From positions 1,430 through 30,462 of the forward strand of contig MU602957.1 in assembly GCA_025201865.1 (NCBI GenBank): DNA of 29,033 nucleotides. Direction: 5' to 3'. This document shows, in pieces, positions 1-10,068 of the stretch. This stretch comes from Ramicandelaber brevisporus (Eukaryota > Kickxellomycota > Ramicandelaberales > Ramicandelaberaceae). Numbering within the stretch: position 1 is the stretch's first letter; every line of letters starts with the position of its first letter. The position numbers and the translations under genes were made by a program. The notes under the pieces were generated by a model. The model was given only the letters and a program-made list of their open reading frames with translations. It had not been told where the DNA came from and searched no databases.

Positions 1-6
1 CTGAGT

Positions 7-2430
7 TTAGATCGGCGGCAGCGGATGTCTGCAGACGGGGCAGTCGAGCTTGACCTTCATCCATGGCTCGAGACATTCTGTGTGAAAGAGATGATAGCAT
101 GGAGTGACCATGTACTCTTTCCTCGCCAATACACCACTCGCTTCAGTGTTAACATGTTGCAGGCAAATGGCACATGTTCGGCTCAACACTGTACCAGCCT
201 CAGCCTCTTCGTCGCGCTCCTGCTGTGGCTGCTGTAATAATGGCTGCCCTTCTGGATCGATATTGTCCGTGTCTTGTTGTGTCTGCTGTTGTTGTTGCAC
301 ACTTGAACTGGCTGGAGGTGGTGGAATTGGCCGATGATAGTCGTAAGTTGGTGGCAATAATCTCGCTGGTACAAAGAACCGTGGTCCAAGCAGTTCCTGT
401 GCCATTAGTAGTAGCACTTGCACACCAGTCCAAGCAGCTAACGCAAACGGCAATGGATTCTCACTTACAATCTGTGTAAAATCGTCCATCCAGCTTGGAA
501 TGGCGTCTTTAAATGCAGGATCCATCAGCGATAACACTGTGCCACCAGTAGTATTGCCACTAAACCACCATGCGTTTGCGCCGGGTACAGTACTGTTCAA
601 TGGTGGCCGACGCATCACAGCATTATCGGGCCACAGGAATGCATAGAATGGAATGATGAGCCGATTAAGTGATGATAACAGTATAAATTCGGTTGACATG
701 CCACGGCGCGCACCGCGAACCACGTTGCGATAAGCTTGAGGCAGCCAGTAAGAGTACAAAATGAACGCGAGAATATAAGTTGCCCATGAATCGAGTTGAT
801 TTGGAGTACTCACTGCAAAGTACATTGAAAACAGCCCAAGGATGAAGAACTGGTAGAATCGCAGAATTGGATCAGTCGAGGCACGAGTCTCGTCCATTTC
901 GTCGGCCTCGTTTGGAGGAGTTGGAGTTTGTGCCGTGGCTGGAGTGGCTGCTGCTGCTGTAGTCGCTGTCGTTTCGTCTCCTTCATCTGAACCACTTTCC
1001 TCCGTGCTGGACGCGACGTTAACAACTGTGCGGCGGCGCTGTGGAGGATTTGCTGCGGTAGTTTCTGGTCGCTGCACTTGATAGATTGACATCAGGTATC
1101 TAATCTCCAAAGTGGTAACCAGTATGAATACAAAGACAGACGCACCGATGACAGTCATAAACAAATCACCATTTCTAGCAGCCGCATCAAAACACATGAC
1201 ACTCAGCAGTGCATCCAATGCAGTCTGCATTGACATTCCAAGGTGAGAAATCTTGGATATACCGCTGGGTGTTGGAGTATAGTCAAGCTGTCTAATAAGC
1301 AATAGACACTGGATGAATCCATAAATGGCTACAACTGCTGCGAACTGGATAATTTTGGAGTTGAATGTGACATCCAACAGCCCATATGCATGTTCGGCTG
1401 AAGAGCTAACATTACATTTTGGCGAGTACGCGATAAACGAGTGTCTCAGCTTTGGCTCCACCGGTAACAGAACTCTTTTGCCAGTAGGATGCAGCAGCTC
1501 GTGCTCATACTCATCAAGCTGCTGCTGAGAGACTCCAATGGCCGCAGGGTCTAGCTGTAAATACACTTGGAATTCACACCTCATGTGCGGCGCACTCTTG
1601 TACGGCTCGGCAGTTGCATTCCGAGGCATATCATCCAACTTGGCCGCGAAATCCTGCAGCAAAATCACCTTGGCATCTTCAAATGTGCTGTTGTTAGGCA
1701 TCAAATCCAGAATGCGATGAGCAAACTCAGCATGCACTTTGGAGCCGCCAAACAGATACATTGAGCCATTCTGTTGAAGATGGATACCTTCGAGATACAT
1801 GCCAACCTCTGATGACTTTGAGCCTGAGCTTCTGCCCTCGTTGCGCATAAACAGTGAGCCAGTAATGTATGCTACATCTGAAATGTTGGTGTGATGAGCA
1901 TTAATGTACACATCGAGTGCCCCAGTTCCTCCATCTTTGCTGCTAATTCCGCCGTCACTGTCACCATTATCATCAGAGCCGCGATCGCTATCATCGTTAC
2001 CACCAAAGTCGATTGGACGCGTGACATTCTCTGGAATGCTCGCATTGCCATGGATAGTTAGTTTGAACCGATCAACAAATAAGCTGGATGTATTTCTAAA
2101 GTATGATACAGGCTCGTGCGATGGATACGGTGCATACAAGGCGAGCACTTGGTTTCGAAGGTGGCTGGGTAGAGTATGAACAGTCCAGTTGCTGGTGACA
2201 AACTGGCGCTCTTGAATCGAACGTGTCCAGTTGGCTCGAAACTCGGATTGTTTATCGTCGGCTGTCGTCGTCAAAGAAACAGATGAGTCTGATGAAGCGC
2301 TGCGAACTGTCTTCCTGATGCCTTTATGTGAAGTGCGGCTGCCGTAACGCTTGGCTAGAAAGTACAACAAGCAAGCGATGGAGAGTGTAACCGCCACCAC
2401 CTTCGCTCGCAATCTCAGTAGCCGCACCAT
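7..2430 (-). CDS. TUL1: Tul1/Dsc-type transmembrane RING E3 ubiquitin ligase
   Basis: Predicted 807-residue membrane ubiquitin ligase of the Golgi/endosomal Dsc complex, which ubiquitinates membrane proteins for vacuolar or proteasomal disposal. Seen: an N-terminal hydrophobic anchor (about residues 12-27), then a long luminal-type region rich in N-glycosylation sequons (for example NWT, NTS, NAS, NVT, NGS), and about seven hydrophobic segments between roughly residues 355 and 700. A Gln-rich linker follows, then a C-terminal RING-H2 finger (Cys753 to Cys800: CAIC, CYHLFHTEC, CPVC) and the terminal PLPP typical of Tul1. A Ser/Thr/Ala-rich, TP-repeat loop interrupts the membrane bundle near residues 470-520. 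The stop codon lies only 7 bases from the window edge and the ATG at 2430 is the first in frame, so the gene is complete. Length is near that of yeast Tul1. Family identity is firm from the RING tail; membership of a Dsc complex is inferred. Confidence 0.9.
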   Translation of the reverse strand: MVRLLRLRAKVVAVTLSIACLLYFLAKRYGSRTSHKGIRKTVRSASSDSSVSLTTTADDKQSEFRANWTRSIQERQFVTSNWTVHTLPSHLRNQVLALYAPYPSHEPVSYFRNTSSLFVDRFKLTIHGNASIPENVTRPIDFGGNDDSDRGSDDNGDSDGGISSKDGGTGALDVYINAHHTNISDVAYITGSLFMRNEGRSSGSKSSEVGMYLEGIHLQQNGSMYLFGGSKVHAEFAHRILDLMPNNSTFEDAKVILLQDFAAKLDDMPRNATAEPYKSAPHMRCEFQVYLQLDPAAIGVSQQQLDEYEHELLHPTGKRVLLPVEPKLRHSFIAYSPKCNVSSSAEHAYGLLDVTFNSKIIQFAAVVAIYGFIQCLLLIRQLDYTPTPSGISKISHLGMSMQTALDALLSVMCFDAAARNGDLFMTVIGASVFVFILVTTLEIRYLMSIYQVQRPETTAANPPQRRRTVVNVASSTEESGSDEGDETTATTAAAATPATAQTPTPPNEADEMDETRASTDPILRFYQFFILGLFSMYFAVSTPNQLDSWATYILAFILYSYWLPQAYRNVVRGARRGMSTEFILLSSLNRLIIPFYAFLWPDNAVMRRPPLNSTVPGANAWWFSGNTTGGTVLSLMDPAFKDAIPSWMDDFTQIVSENPLPFALAAWTGVQVLLLMAQELLGPRFFVPARLLPPTYDYHRPIPPPPASSSVQQQQQTQQDTDNIDPEGQPLLQQPQQERDEEAEAGTVLSRTCAICLQHVNTEASGVLARKEYMVTPCYHLFHTECLEPWMKVKLDCPVCRHPLPPI

Positions 2431-2679
2431 CTGTTATCTGTTTTATGAGTTTATATTTTTTGTAAAAGTTATTGTGTGAGTTGTATAAGCGTGTGTGACC
2501 ATCTGCCAAGAACGCAGTTTGTCGTCCCGCAGCCATTAACCATCAATCATCAGTCGTTATTATCATCATTATCCTCAAGGCATTATGTTGAACTGATCTG
2601 TTTTTTTTCTTCTTTAAATAAAAAAGTAAGTATAAGTAATGTAATGTATGATTATTGCTGTTTACTGTTAAGTTAATGT

Positions 2680-4239
2680 TTAATCAAAGTATCGCCTTGG
2701 AGCTTGTTGCGTTTCACTGCCATCTCCTGCATCCACGCTGCTGCTGCCACTGTTGCTACCGCCATCGCTGTCACCATTTTCATCACTGGAGTCGTCATTA
2801 TCCGTAAAGTCGAACCGAATCATACCCTCGTCCGTCTGTGTCTTCTTTACTTCGGCCGCAGCTGTAGGTGTCGCGGTCGCCGTTGTTCCGTTGTCCGATT
2901 CCACAGTGGCTGGTGTGTTTGAGTTTGAACTAATCTTGGCCAACTCTTGATGAATAATCTCCTTCAGCATTGGATCATCATCCACTGGAATGTACACAAC
3001 TTCCGATTTTGTCGTTGAAGTCGCACTAGTTCTACCACCCGCAGCACCCCATGGTGACACCAACTCACTTGCCGTCGAACCTGGCGTCCTTGCAATGTTG
3101 GTTTTCCGTGTAATGTGTGGCAACTTACACTTCTTGACTGAACATTTGCCAGTGTTTGCATAATCTGGACATTCCACCACATGTTTCTCCATACATTTGC
3201 TGCCTTTTTCGCAATATCCGTATCGGCCATAATTGGCACACACTGGAGCAGAGTCAGAAACCTTGACGTGAATATAGAGACACTCTGATTTGGAGCAATC
3301 GCCGTTTTGGAAATGTTTGCAATGGGGAGTGCGTTCTGGAGTGGCATCGTGCGATAAAGCGCAGTTGGCTCCGCGTTGACATTGACCACGCAAATAATAA
3401 GGACAAACGGTAATGCGAGATGGATCATGCACGTATTGACACCTGGGACCACGACGGCATTCACCATTGCGGCCGAGATATTCACATGGAAGCAAGTATT
3501 TGGAGGCTGTGCGTTTGTCTGGCTGCTTGCTATGCCTGTGTTGAGCCGCCGTCTTCTGTGTGGTAAGAGCAGCTGGGTAATTGCCGCTTTTACCATTGTG
3601 AACCGATGACACAGTAGAAGGAACTGTTTGTGAGGGAACCTGTGGAGAAGTAGTTTGAGTAGATGTCAGTACAGATGCACTTTGTGTGCTCGAATTGTTA
3701 GGGATGGACTTACCGTTTTGTTTCATTCTCGCATATCCGTCGGCAATCAACTTTTGCTGAAGCTCAAGGCGTCTGGCCTTTTCTCGCTGATGCTCTTCAA
3801 GGGCATCCTTGCGAATTAAAGTACCGCGAGCTGTACGCACAAACTCGACGGAATGAGACTGTTGTGTCTGCTGCGTCTGCTGCGTCTGCTGTGCCTGCTG
3901 TGTTTGGTGGGAATCGTCTTCTGAAGATAGAGTAGCAATGTACATCTTAGCCGGCTGTTGCTGGGATGAATCATTGAGAGAAACTCGCTTGGAAGGCACT
4001 TTCGTATTGTCAAGATCAGGCCGCATAACCTCTTGTTGTTTCTGTGGCTGCTGTGGCTGCTGCTGTGGCTGTGGCTGCTGTGGCTGCTGTTGCTGCTGTT
4101 GTTGATCAGGAACCAGAGTTTGGTTCTGCGACGCTGTCTGACTAGCAATGAAGCTCTTCAGAGCAGCCATCTTGGCTCGCAGCTCGAGACGTTCAGCGGC
4201 CTTGCGTTCAGCTTCAGAATTAACTTGATTAGAATTCAT
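2680..4239 (-). CDS. Five-CCCH zinc finger protein, ZC3H3/Red5-like
   Basis: 519-residue RNA-binding protein. Five consecutive CCCH fingers span residues 252-375 with spacings CX8CX5CX3H, CX7CX5CX3H, CX7CX4CX3H, CX8CX5CX3H and CX8CX4CX3H. This order and spacing, including YVHDP after finger 1 and LSHD after finger 2, match the ZC3H3 (animal) / Red5 (fission yeast) family. That family acts in the nucleus in mRNA polyadenylation, export and exosome-linked decay of unwanted RNAs (PAXT/MTREC). The N-terminal half is disordered, with a poly-Gln/Pro tract (46-69), a QTQQ repeat (113-127) and a charged helix (about 145-175). The C-terminus is acidic with Asp/Ser/Gly runs. It lies head-to-tail with the TUL1-like gene 250 bp downstream and the GlyRS gene 170 bp upstream. 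The ATG at 4239 is preceded by a short leader. Family call strong; the exact orthologue is inferred. Confidence 0.85.
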   Translation of the reverse strand: MNSNQVNSEAERKAAERLELRAKMAALKSFIASQTASQNQTLVPDQQQQQQQPQQPQPQQQPQQPQKQQEVMRPDLDNTKVPSKRVSLNDSSQQQPAKMYIATLSSEDDSHQTQQAQQTQQTQQTQQSHSVEFVRTARGTLIRKDALEEHQREKARRLELQQKLIADGYARMKQNGKSIPNNSSTQSASVLTSTQTTSPQVPSQTVPSTVSSVHNGKSGNYPAALTTQKTAAQHRHSKQPDKRTASKYLLPCEYLGRNGECRRGPRCQYVHDPSRITVCPYYLRGQCQRGANCALSHDATPERTPHCKHFQNGDCSKSECLYIHVKVSDSAPVCANYGRYGYCEKGSKCMEKHVVECPDYANTGKCSVKKCKLPHITRKTNIARTPGSTASELVSPWGAAGGRTSATSTTKSEVVYIPVDDDPMLKEIIHQELAKISSNSNTPATVESDNGTTATATPTAAAEVKKTQTDEGMIRFDFTDNDDSSDENGDSDGGSNSGSSSVDAGDGSETQQAPRRYFD

Positions 4240-4408
4240 TTTTCGGTTGTTGTTAGTTGTTTGTGAGACTGTGTGGGAAACATCACTCCTCCTAACTTGC
4301 TAACTTTCGCGCACATCATGTGAGTAAACATGGTACATAAAGATGATACTAGCATCTGTAAAAGTAGTAGTAAAAGGTTGTTTAAAAAGTTGAAAAAGTA
4401 TCAAGCAT

Positions 4409-6412
4409 TTACTCTTCGTCGTCCTTGGCAGACTCGACAACTGGATACTTGTTCATGACCTCCTCCCAGGAAATGGCGCCGTCAATGAGCTGCTTGAGGA
4501 CGTTCATGATAACATCGGCATGCTCACGAACCTGCTTGGTCGAGTCACGCTCACGCAGAGTCACGGTACCATCCTCGGCAGTCTGGAAATCGACGGTGAT
4601 ACCGAATGGAGTACCAATCTCATCGTTACGGGCATAGCGACGGCCAATGCTGACTGAAGAAGAGTCGTCAATCTTGGTGGAGATGTTGAGCTTGCGCAGC
4701 TTGGCAGCCAAATCCTTGACAATGGGTGCGAACACCTTGTTGCCAGAGAGTGGCAGCAGTAAGCACTTGAATGGAGCAACGGCTGGAGTAAAGGACAGGA
4801 CGGTGCGCATTTCGTCGCCTTCGCGAGCCCAGAAGGCGTGCTCCATGGCAGCGTACATGATACGGGTGATACCGAACGCCGGTTCGATGACATTTGGAGT
4901 GTACTCGCGAACAGTCTCGCGGATATCCTTGCGCTCAATCGACACCATAGTCTTGGAAATGCCGTACTCAGCGCCATCGGTGCCCTTGATGGTGGTCTCG
5001 GAAAGGTTGAGCTTCTCCATCAAAGTCTCGAGCTCGCACTCGGTGAGAGCCAGCAGCGCCTCTTCGACTGGCTTGGCAGCCTTCTTGAGCTTGGTGCCGA
5101 GCTCCTTCTTGTTGATTTCGAGAACAACCTTGCTGACGACGCGTGGAGTTGGCAGAGTCTCGCGAACAACCAGCTTCTCCTTGGTGCGCTGAGTGTGCAC
5201 AGTCAAGTCATAGGCAGAACGGTCAGCGCAGCCAACGCACTCAACCCAGCCGTACGAAGTCAGAATCTCGGCATCAAAGCAGCCGCAAGCGTAGTGAGCC
5301 ATCTCGTTGCTCATGTGTTCACGGAAGCGCAGCTTCTCTGGGTGGATGCCAACGCGGATCAAGAAGCGGGCAATGCGAGCCAGGAAGTAGCCAAGAGTCT
5401 GGTTGCCAATGATCTTGCGATCGATAGCCTCCTGGATGGACAACAGCTGAGTCTCTTTGGAGCCGGCCTGCTGGACGGCTGCTGGCAGGAAGTACAGCTT
5501 GTCATCCTTGATTTCATCGAAACGGTGGTGATCCTTGTTATCAGGGTCGACAAAGTGCTCAATCTCAGCCAAAGTGAACTCACGGAGACGAATCAAACCA
5601 CTGCGTGGACTGATCTCGTTACGGAATGCGCGACCAATCAAAGCAGAGGCAAATGGCATCTTGTCATTGTTGAACTCGAGGAGCTTCTTGAAGTTGACAA
5701 ACTGGCCCTGAGCAGTCTCTGGACGCAAGTAGCCCTTGAGATGGCCGGTTGGGCCAATGCTGGTCTCAAACATCAGGTTGAATGTGACTGGATCGCTCAG
5801 GTCATTGCCAGTTTCTGGAGACTTGACGTTGAACTTGTCAATGATGGCTTTGAGTTCTGGACCGCCAAAGTTGTCGATTTGGGCAAGAATCTCGTTCAAC
5901 TCAGTGACAACGGAGTCATCCAGGCGCAAAGCAGTTGGCTCACCAGCCTTCTTCTTTTTCTTCTTGTCTTTCTTGGCATCAGCGGCTGGGGCAGCAGCAC
6001 CGTCGGCAGCTGGAGAAGCAGATGGAGATGGGGAGGCAGCGGCACGTGCCAGCTTGTCACCCTCCAGCATGAGTTCAAGTGCAGCCTCAACCAGGTGGTC
6101 AGCGCGGAAGATGTCGCCCGTCTTGGTATCCTTCACCATCCAGTCTGTAAAGCGGTCAACGTGGCCAGAAGCCTTGAGAACGTCATGAGGAGTGACAATG
6201 GCACTGTCCAGTTCGAGCATGTCCTCCTCCAGGACAAAGTGTTGGCGCCAGAGCTGGAGAATATTCGACATCAGGGCAGCACCTGGTGGACCGAGATCAT
6301 AAAGACCAGCAACGCCGCCGTAGATCGAGAAGGATGGCGCGTAAAAGAAGCGCTTTTGGAGCACGGCCTCGAGTGCCGGGCGGTTGAACGCAGTAGTCGT
6401 TGAGCTAGTCAT
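4409..6412 (-). CDS. GRS1: Glycyl-tRNA synthetase (class II, eukaryotic type)
   Basis: 667-residue enzyme that charges tRNA-Gly with glycine. Seen: the N-terminal catalytic start with RFFY and GLYDLGPPG (residues 21-45), the hallmark GYLRPETAQG (227-236), motif 2 around FRNEISPRSGLIRLREF (263-279), a late motif-3 region FGITRIMYAAMEH, and an anticodon-binding domain in the last about 110 residues (LLPLSG onward). There is no WHEP domain, as in yeasts. An Ala/Ser/Pro stretch followed by a seven-lysine run (about 124-157) sits in the insertion between catalytic blocks. The ATG at 6412 gives the cytosolic form and lacks an obvious mitochondrial signal. The frame stays open for 35 codons upstream to a TAG at 6518-6520 without an ATG, so a mitochondrial form would need a non-AUG start or an alternative exon. 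Identification is secure. Confidence 0.97.
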   Translation of the reverse strand: MTSSTTTAFNRPALEAVLQKRFFYAPSFSIYGGVAGLYDLGPPGAALMSNILQLWRQHFVLEEDMLELDSAIVTPHDVLKASGHVDRFTDWMVKDTKTGDIFRADHLVEAALELMLEGDKLARAAASPSPSASPAADGAAAPAADAKKDKKKKKKAGEPTALRLDDSVVTELNEILAQIDNFGGPELKAIIDKFNVKSPETGNDLSDPVTFNLMFETSIGPTGHLKGYLRPETAQGQFVNFKKLLEFNNDKMPFASALIGRAFRNEISPRSGLIRLREFTLAEIEHFVDPDNKDHHRFDEIKDDKLYFLPAAVQQAGSKETQLLSIQEAIDRKIIGNQTLGYFLARIARFLIRVGIHPEKLRFREHMSNEMAHYACGCFDAEILTSYGWVECVGCADRSAYDLTVHTQRTKEKLVVRETLPTPRVVSKVVLEINKKELGTKLKKAAKPVEEALLALTECELETLMEKLNLSETTIKGTDGAEYGISKTMVSIERKDIRETVREYTPNVIEPAFGITRIMYAAMEHAFWAREGDEMRTVLSFTPAVAPFKCLLLPLSGNKVFAPIVKDLAAKLRKLNISTKIDDSSSVSIGRRYARNDEIGTPFGITVDFQTAEDGTVTLRERDSTKQVREHADVIMNVLKQLIDGAISWEEVMNKYPVVESAKDDEE

Positions 6413-6801
6413 GGCAGATCCGTGCTGTTGCTGTTGTTCCTGCTGGCAAAAAATAATAATAAAATAATCAATTTCGAGGGAAACAGGAGAAGGAACAACT
6501 GAGTGTCTGCGAGGAAACTACGTGCTCTATTTTTAAAGGAACGTGGAGAAGCCTTACATCGATGATTCATCTAACTGTGGAACATTGGTGACACTCTGTC
6601 CGCAGCATGATACATGCAACAAAGTGTCACCACTGTCATCTAAATGAGGGAATTACGCAGACATCGAATTAAAAAAAGAAAGAAAGCATTGGGAAGGGAG
6701 AGGAGGAGCAGCATTTGTGTGTGAGTCATGTGTTGTCAGAGTACAATCGAGTACATTAGAGTAAAAGCAAAATCAAATAAAAGAGAGAGCAGATGAGAAC
6801 A
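6413..6801. other. Intergenic: GlyRS leader and NPR2 3' region
   Basis: 389 bp without a convincing gene. The GlyRS side, read on the minus strand, has a T-rich stretch ending in CAGCAG about 25 bases before the ATG, which resembles a 3' splice site and could close a 5' leader intron. The NPR2 side is A-rich. No AATAAA was found on the minus strand just after the NPR2 stop. Confidence 0.6.
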
Positions 6802-9447
6802 TTAACGATATTCAAATGTGATACGGGGATCTGAACTGAACCATTCATCTAGTTCTTCAACCGTCTTTCGGAAATGGATTGATAGTTGATCGTAATTGCG
6901 AGTGCCATCAAGCAAATCAAGTACATCTTGGGCGACACTTGGCTTGCGTTCATCTTGAGCGATAGCTGACTTGCGTTCATCCAACTCAATCTGCAAGGCT
7001 GGAGGTGGCGATGAATGTATTTGTAAGAACATCTCATTACCATTGGCATCATTGACTGAGTGATGTTGCTGTGGTAGTGTGTTATATGAAGCAATGGGCG
7101 AACCAATTAAGGGCATTGTAGGATTGAATACAGGATATTTGTGGATTCTTCTAATCAATCCTTTCAATTCACCAAATGCAATAAACTTTCTAATGTCCAC
7201 TCTATCAATCGGGAATCTTATGGAAATCATCCAATCACCGATTGAGTATTCAGGTGTAATTTCTGCATACAATCGGACCAGCTCCAGTCCATTAGTGTGG
7301 CTTCGCAGCTTCCATGCAAACTCACGCTTTGATTCATCATCCGTAACCAGCAACTCTCTCATTGTGAAACTTTTGAAATTTTGTTGGATATTCATTTGAT
7401 TATGAGCTTCCTCATTGGATGGCAGTATATCATCAATTAACTTAGCTACTACCTCATCATATTTTTTATTCTCTGCATCATTGACATCTGAGTATAAGCC
7501 ATATCCAAAATATTTGGGAGGAGATGATATTTCTTGATTGTTTTCATAGTATCCAATACTATGAGATGATAGATTAGACAGTCCATATCTAGCACTTGTA
7601 GAGTTGCCAATGTTGCTATTATTATCCTCATCGCTATCAAAACCTTCATCACTGTTCTGACTCTTTTCGTCATCATTGGGATTGAAATTAATATTATTGT
7701 TATTCCTAGCACTATTACTGTTAGTAGTGCCCAAATTAGGATTGTAGTTATCATTTATGTTGTTATTTCTAATATTGCTGACATTTCTATTGTTATTGTT
7801 ATTAGTGTTGCTGTCATTAGCATTATTACTGTTTAAAGCTAAACTATCAAGATCCTCCAACTGTTTCATAAAGTGCATATATCTATCATTTTTAGGATCA
7901 TCATCATCTTTCGTAAAATCAATTTCAGCCAAATCAGAATGACCTTCGATAATGTTATTATTATCTCCATAAAAGTCCAACACTCTTCCAGTTCCTTCTT
8001 GATGAGCACTGTTCCCACCATTATTAATATTGTTGCTATTATTTTCATCATATTCAGTTTCACTAATAAATCCCAAGAATTGATAGCATTCCTTCTGAAG
8101 TGAAATGTCATGCAATATTCTACTTAGTCCAGCATCCGCAGCATATCTATTGGTAAATTTGAAATGCGAGATGTAATCAATAACCTGCTGTCCATTTGGT
8201 CTCTTTGTGCCAGCTGCACTCAATTCTCTCAAAGCATCAATCACATACTCTGGATCTGTTTCAGTTAATTCCGCAATTTGAGCGACATTTTTAGTTCCAT
8301 CAATAAAACTAAGTATTCTTAACACAGTCTGATCACAAGAACTATCAATCAATCTGCCCAGGTTAATTAGTAACACTGGAACATCACACAAATCAACAGG
8401 CGATGGCGGGAAGGGATCTGCTGATGAAAATGCATTTATCGACAGTGTTCCAATTTCCGACAAATCTATTATACATTCTCCACTAAACACATTTAATCCG
8501 TGATATAATTGGTTAACCAGATTAGTTGCAAACTTTAGTTTAGTCTGAGGATTTGACAGTATTTGACGTTCTCTTTCCAGCCACGACAACACTATTGACA
8601 ATCGATGAACTATTGCTTCATACACTGATGGATCATCGTGTCGATTCAATACAAAGCACAGGTTGAATTTGTAAACACCTCGTTCTAAATCTGCGCCAAC
8701 TACAATATTAGGGAACGATACAATTGTATATTCACGTAGTCGCAGTAGAGATAAGGTGCCACACACATTTGTAGATGGAATAATATAGTTCAGAACACGC
8801 GTAATCAGCTGTCCCTTTTTGGCCAATCTGGGCGACATTGATCCCTGACTGGCCGATGCATCTTTCACACGCTCGACATTCGGATTGGCAGCTGACTGTA
8901 AGCCTGCAACTGTTCCTGCAACTGTCCCTGAAATGCCACCACCACCACCTCCTCCTCCTCCGCCAACAGCCAAGGAAGTGTTTGAACCCATGTGTGATAA
9001 CATACGAGATCCAATTGCTGCCGTCAAAGATGGGTGAGCATGATCAGCAGCCGCAGTGTCGTGTAAGCCAGTTGAAGCCACAGTTGTATGAATGGCAGAT
9101 GATTGGTGGTGGTGATCTGATGGATAATGAAGAGTCCCCCAATGGGCAGATCCAAGCTTGTCTGCAAACTCAACGATATTTGGATGCACATCAACATGAT
9201 AATGGACACCTGGAGCAATTGAACCACGAGCTGATTGATTCTGAGAAGTGTTTGCAGAATCGTTTGATGGTGATTCATTTTGTGGATCTTCACGGAGTGT
9301 TGGAAGCTTCAATCCAGTCTCAGCATGCGATGCAAAATGGACACTTGGAGCCGACTCGGTATTAACTCCTCCAGCTGTTGCTACAATCGATGAGACTGAG
9401 TTATCACCGACATTGTTATTATTATTATTGTTGTTATTATTATTATT

Positions 9448-9480
<33 letters not shown>

Positions 9481-10068
9481 GGCACCTGTGTTATTGCTGT
9501 CCTGGGGATTGTCGATAAATCCACTTGGAGCACATGCCACTATTCTTGGTCCAGCCAGATTGTCAAAATTTGCTAGAAACACTGCTTGCAATCTAGCCAC
9601 TCCATCATACAAGTAGTCTGATTGCTGCGATGAATTTGATCGAATGGATGGAAATGATGATCCATCTGAGCAGTTCGATCGTATTGACGACCTCGATGAA
9701 TCTGAGAATGTAGATGAGCCATCATCATCGGTTGAATAGCCTGAACCATCTGAATAATCTGCATCTGACGAATAGTACGACGAGCCAAATGCTACCTGAT
9801 TCCCACCAGCGGCGTGTCCAGGTGGCGGCGCTTGTGGTTGAGCCCGAGTCTGGTGCTGATATTGATGCGAGCGCATTTGTGATTGAGGCTGCGCAGTTGC
9901 TTGAGACCGATCACCCATGTATGAGATTGGGTTTCTCGCTGCTGACGAGAAGAGGGACGACGACGCTGCCGCCGATAATGCTGCAACCGCCGCAATATCA
10001 ACATGAACAGACGCATCCGAGAAGCTACTGCCGGCCGTCGATGGTGCCTCCTTTGAACCGTCCTCCAT
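6802..10068 (-). CDS. NPR2: Npr2/NPRL2-like GATOR1 (SEACIT) subunit, greatly enlarged
   Basis: 1088 residues. Npr2 pairs with Npr3 in GATOR1/SEACIT, the GTPase-activating complex at the vacuole or lysosome that switches off TORC1 when amino acids are scarce. Seen: a longin-type start (LQAVFLANF...GPRIV, about 160-177), a central block with GECIIDL, DVPVLLINLGRLID and ILSFIDGTKNVAQIAELT, a later block with RKFIAFGELKGLIRRIHKYPVF, and a C-terminal winged-helix-like end (LLDGTRNYDQL...ELDEWFSSDPRI). These occur in the order of NPRL2. Animal NPRL2 is about 380 residues and yeast Npr2 about 615; the extra length is low-complexity sequence. It includes a Ser-rich head, a run of 23 Asn (codons 9412-9480, mixed AAC/AAT), a ten-Gly run and an Asn-rich, AT-rich region (7600-8050). 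The 23-Asn insertion lies inside the predicted longin fold. Npr2 rather than Npr3 is well supported by the GLIRR and IDG motifs. Confidence 0.88.
9412..9480 (-). repeat. Poly-asparagine codon run (23 codons)
   Basis: Uninterrupted ATT/GTT triplets on the plus strand encode 23 consecutive Asn in NPR2. AAT and AAC are interspersed in blocks, so the run is not a single pure microsatellite and is partly kept at the amino-acid level. Confidence 0.95.

Noticed and set aside
4838-6403. 521-codon plus-strand frame opposite glycyl-tRNA synthetase
   Set aside because: Its peptide has no domain and it lies wholly antisense to a very conserved gene; it is a codon-bias shadow.
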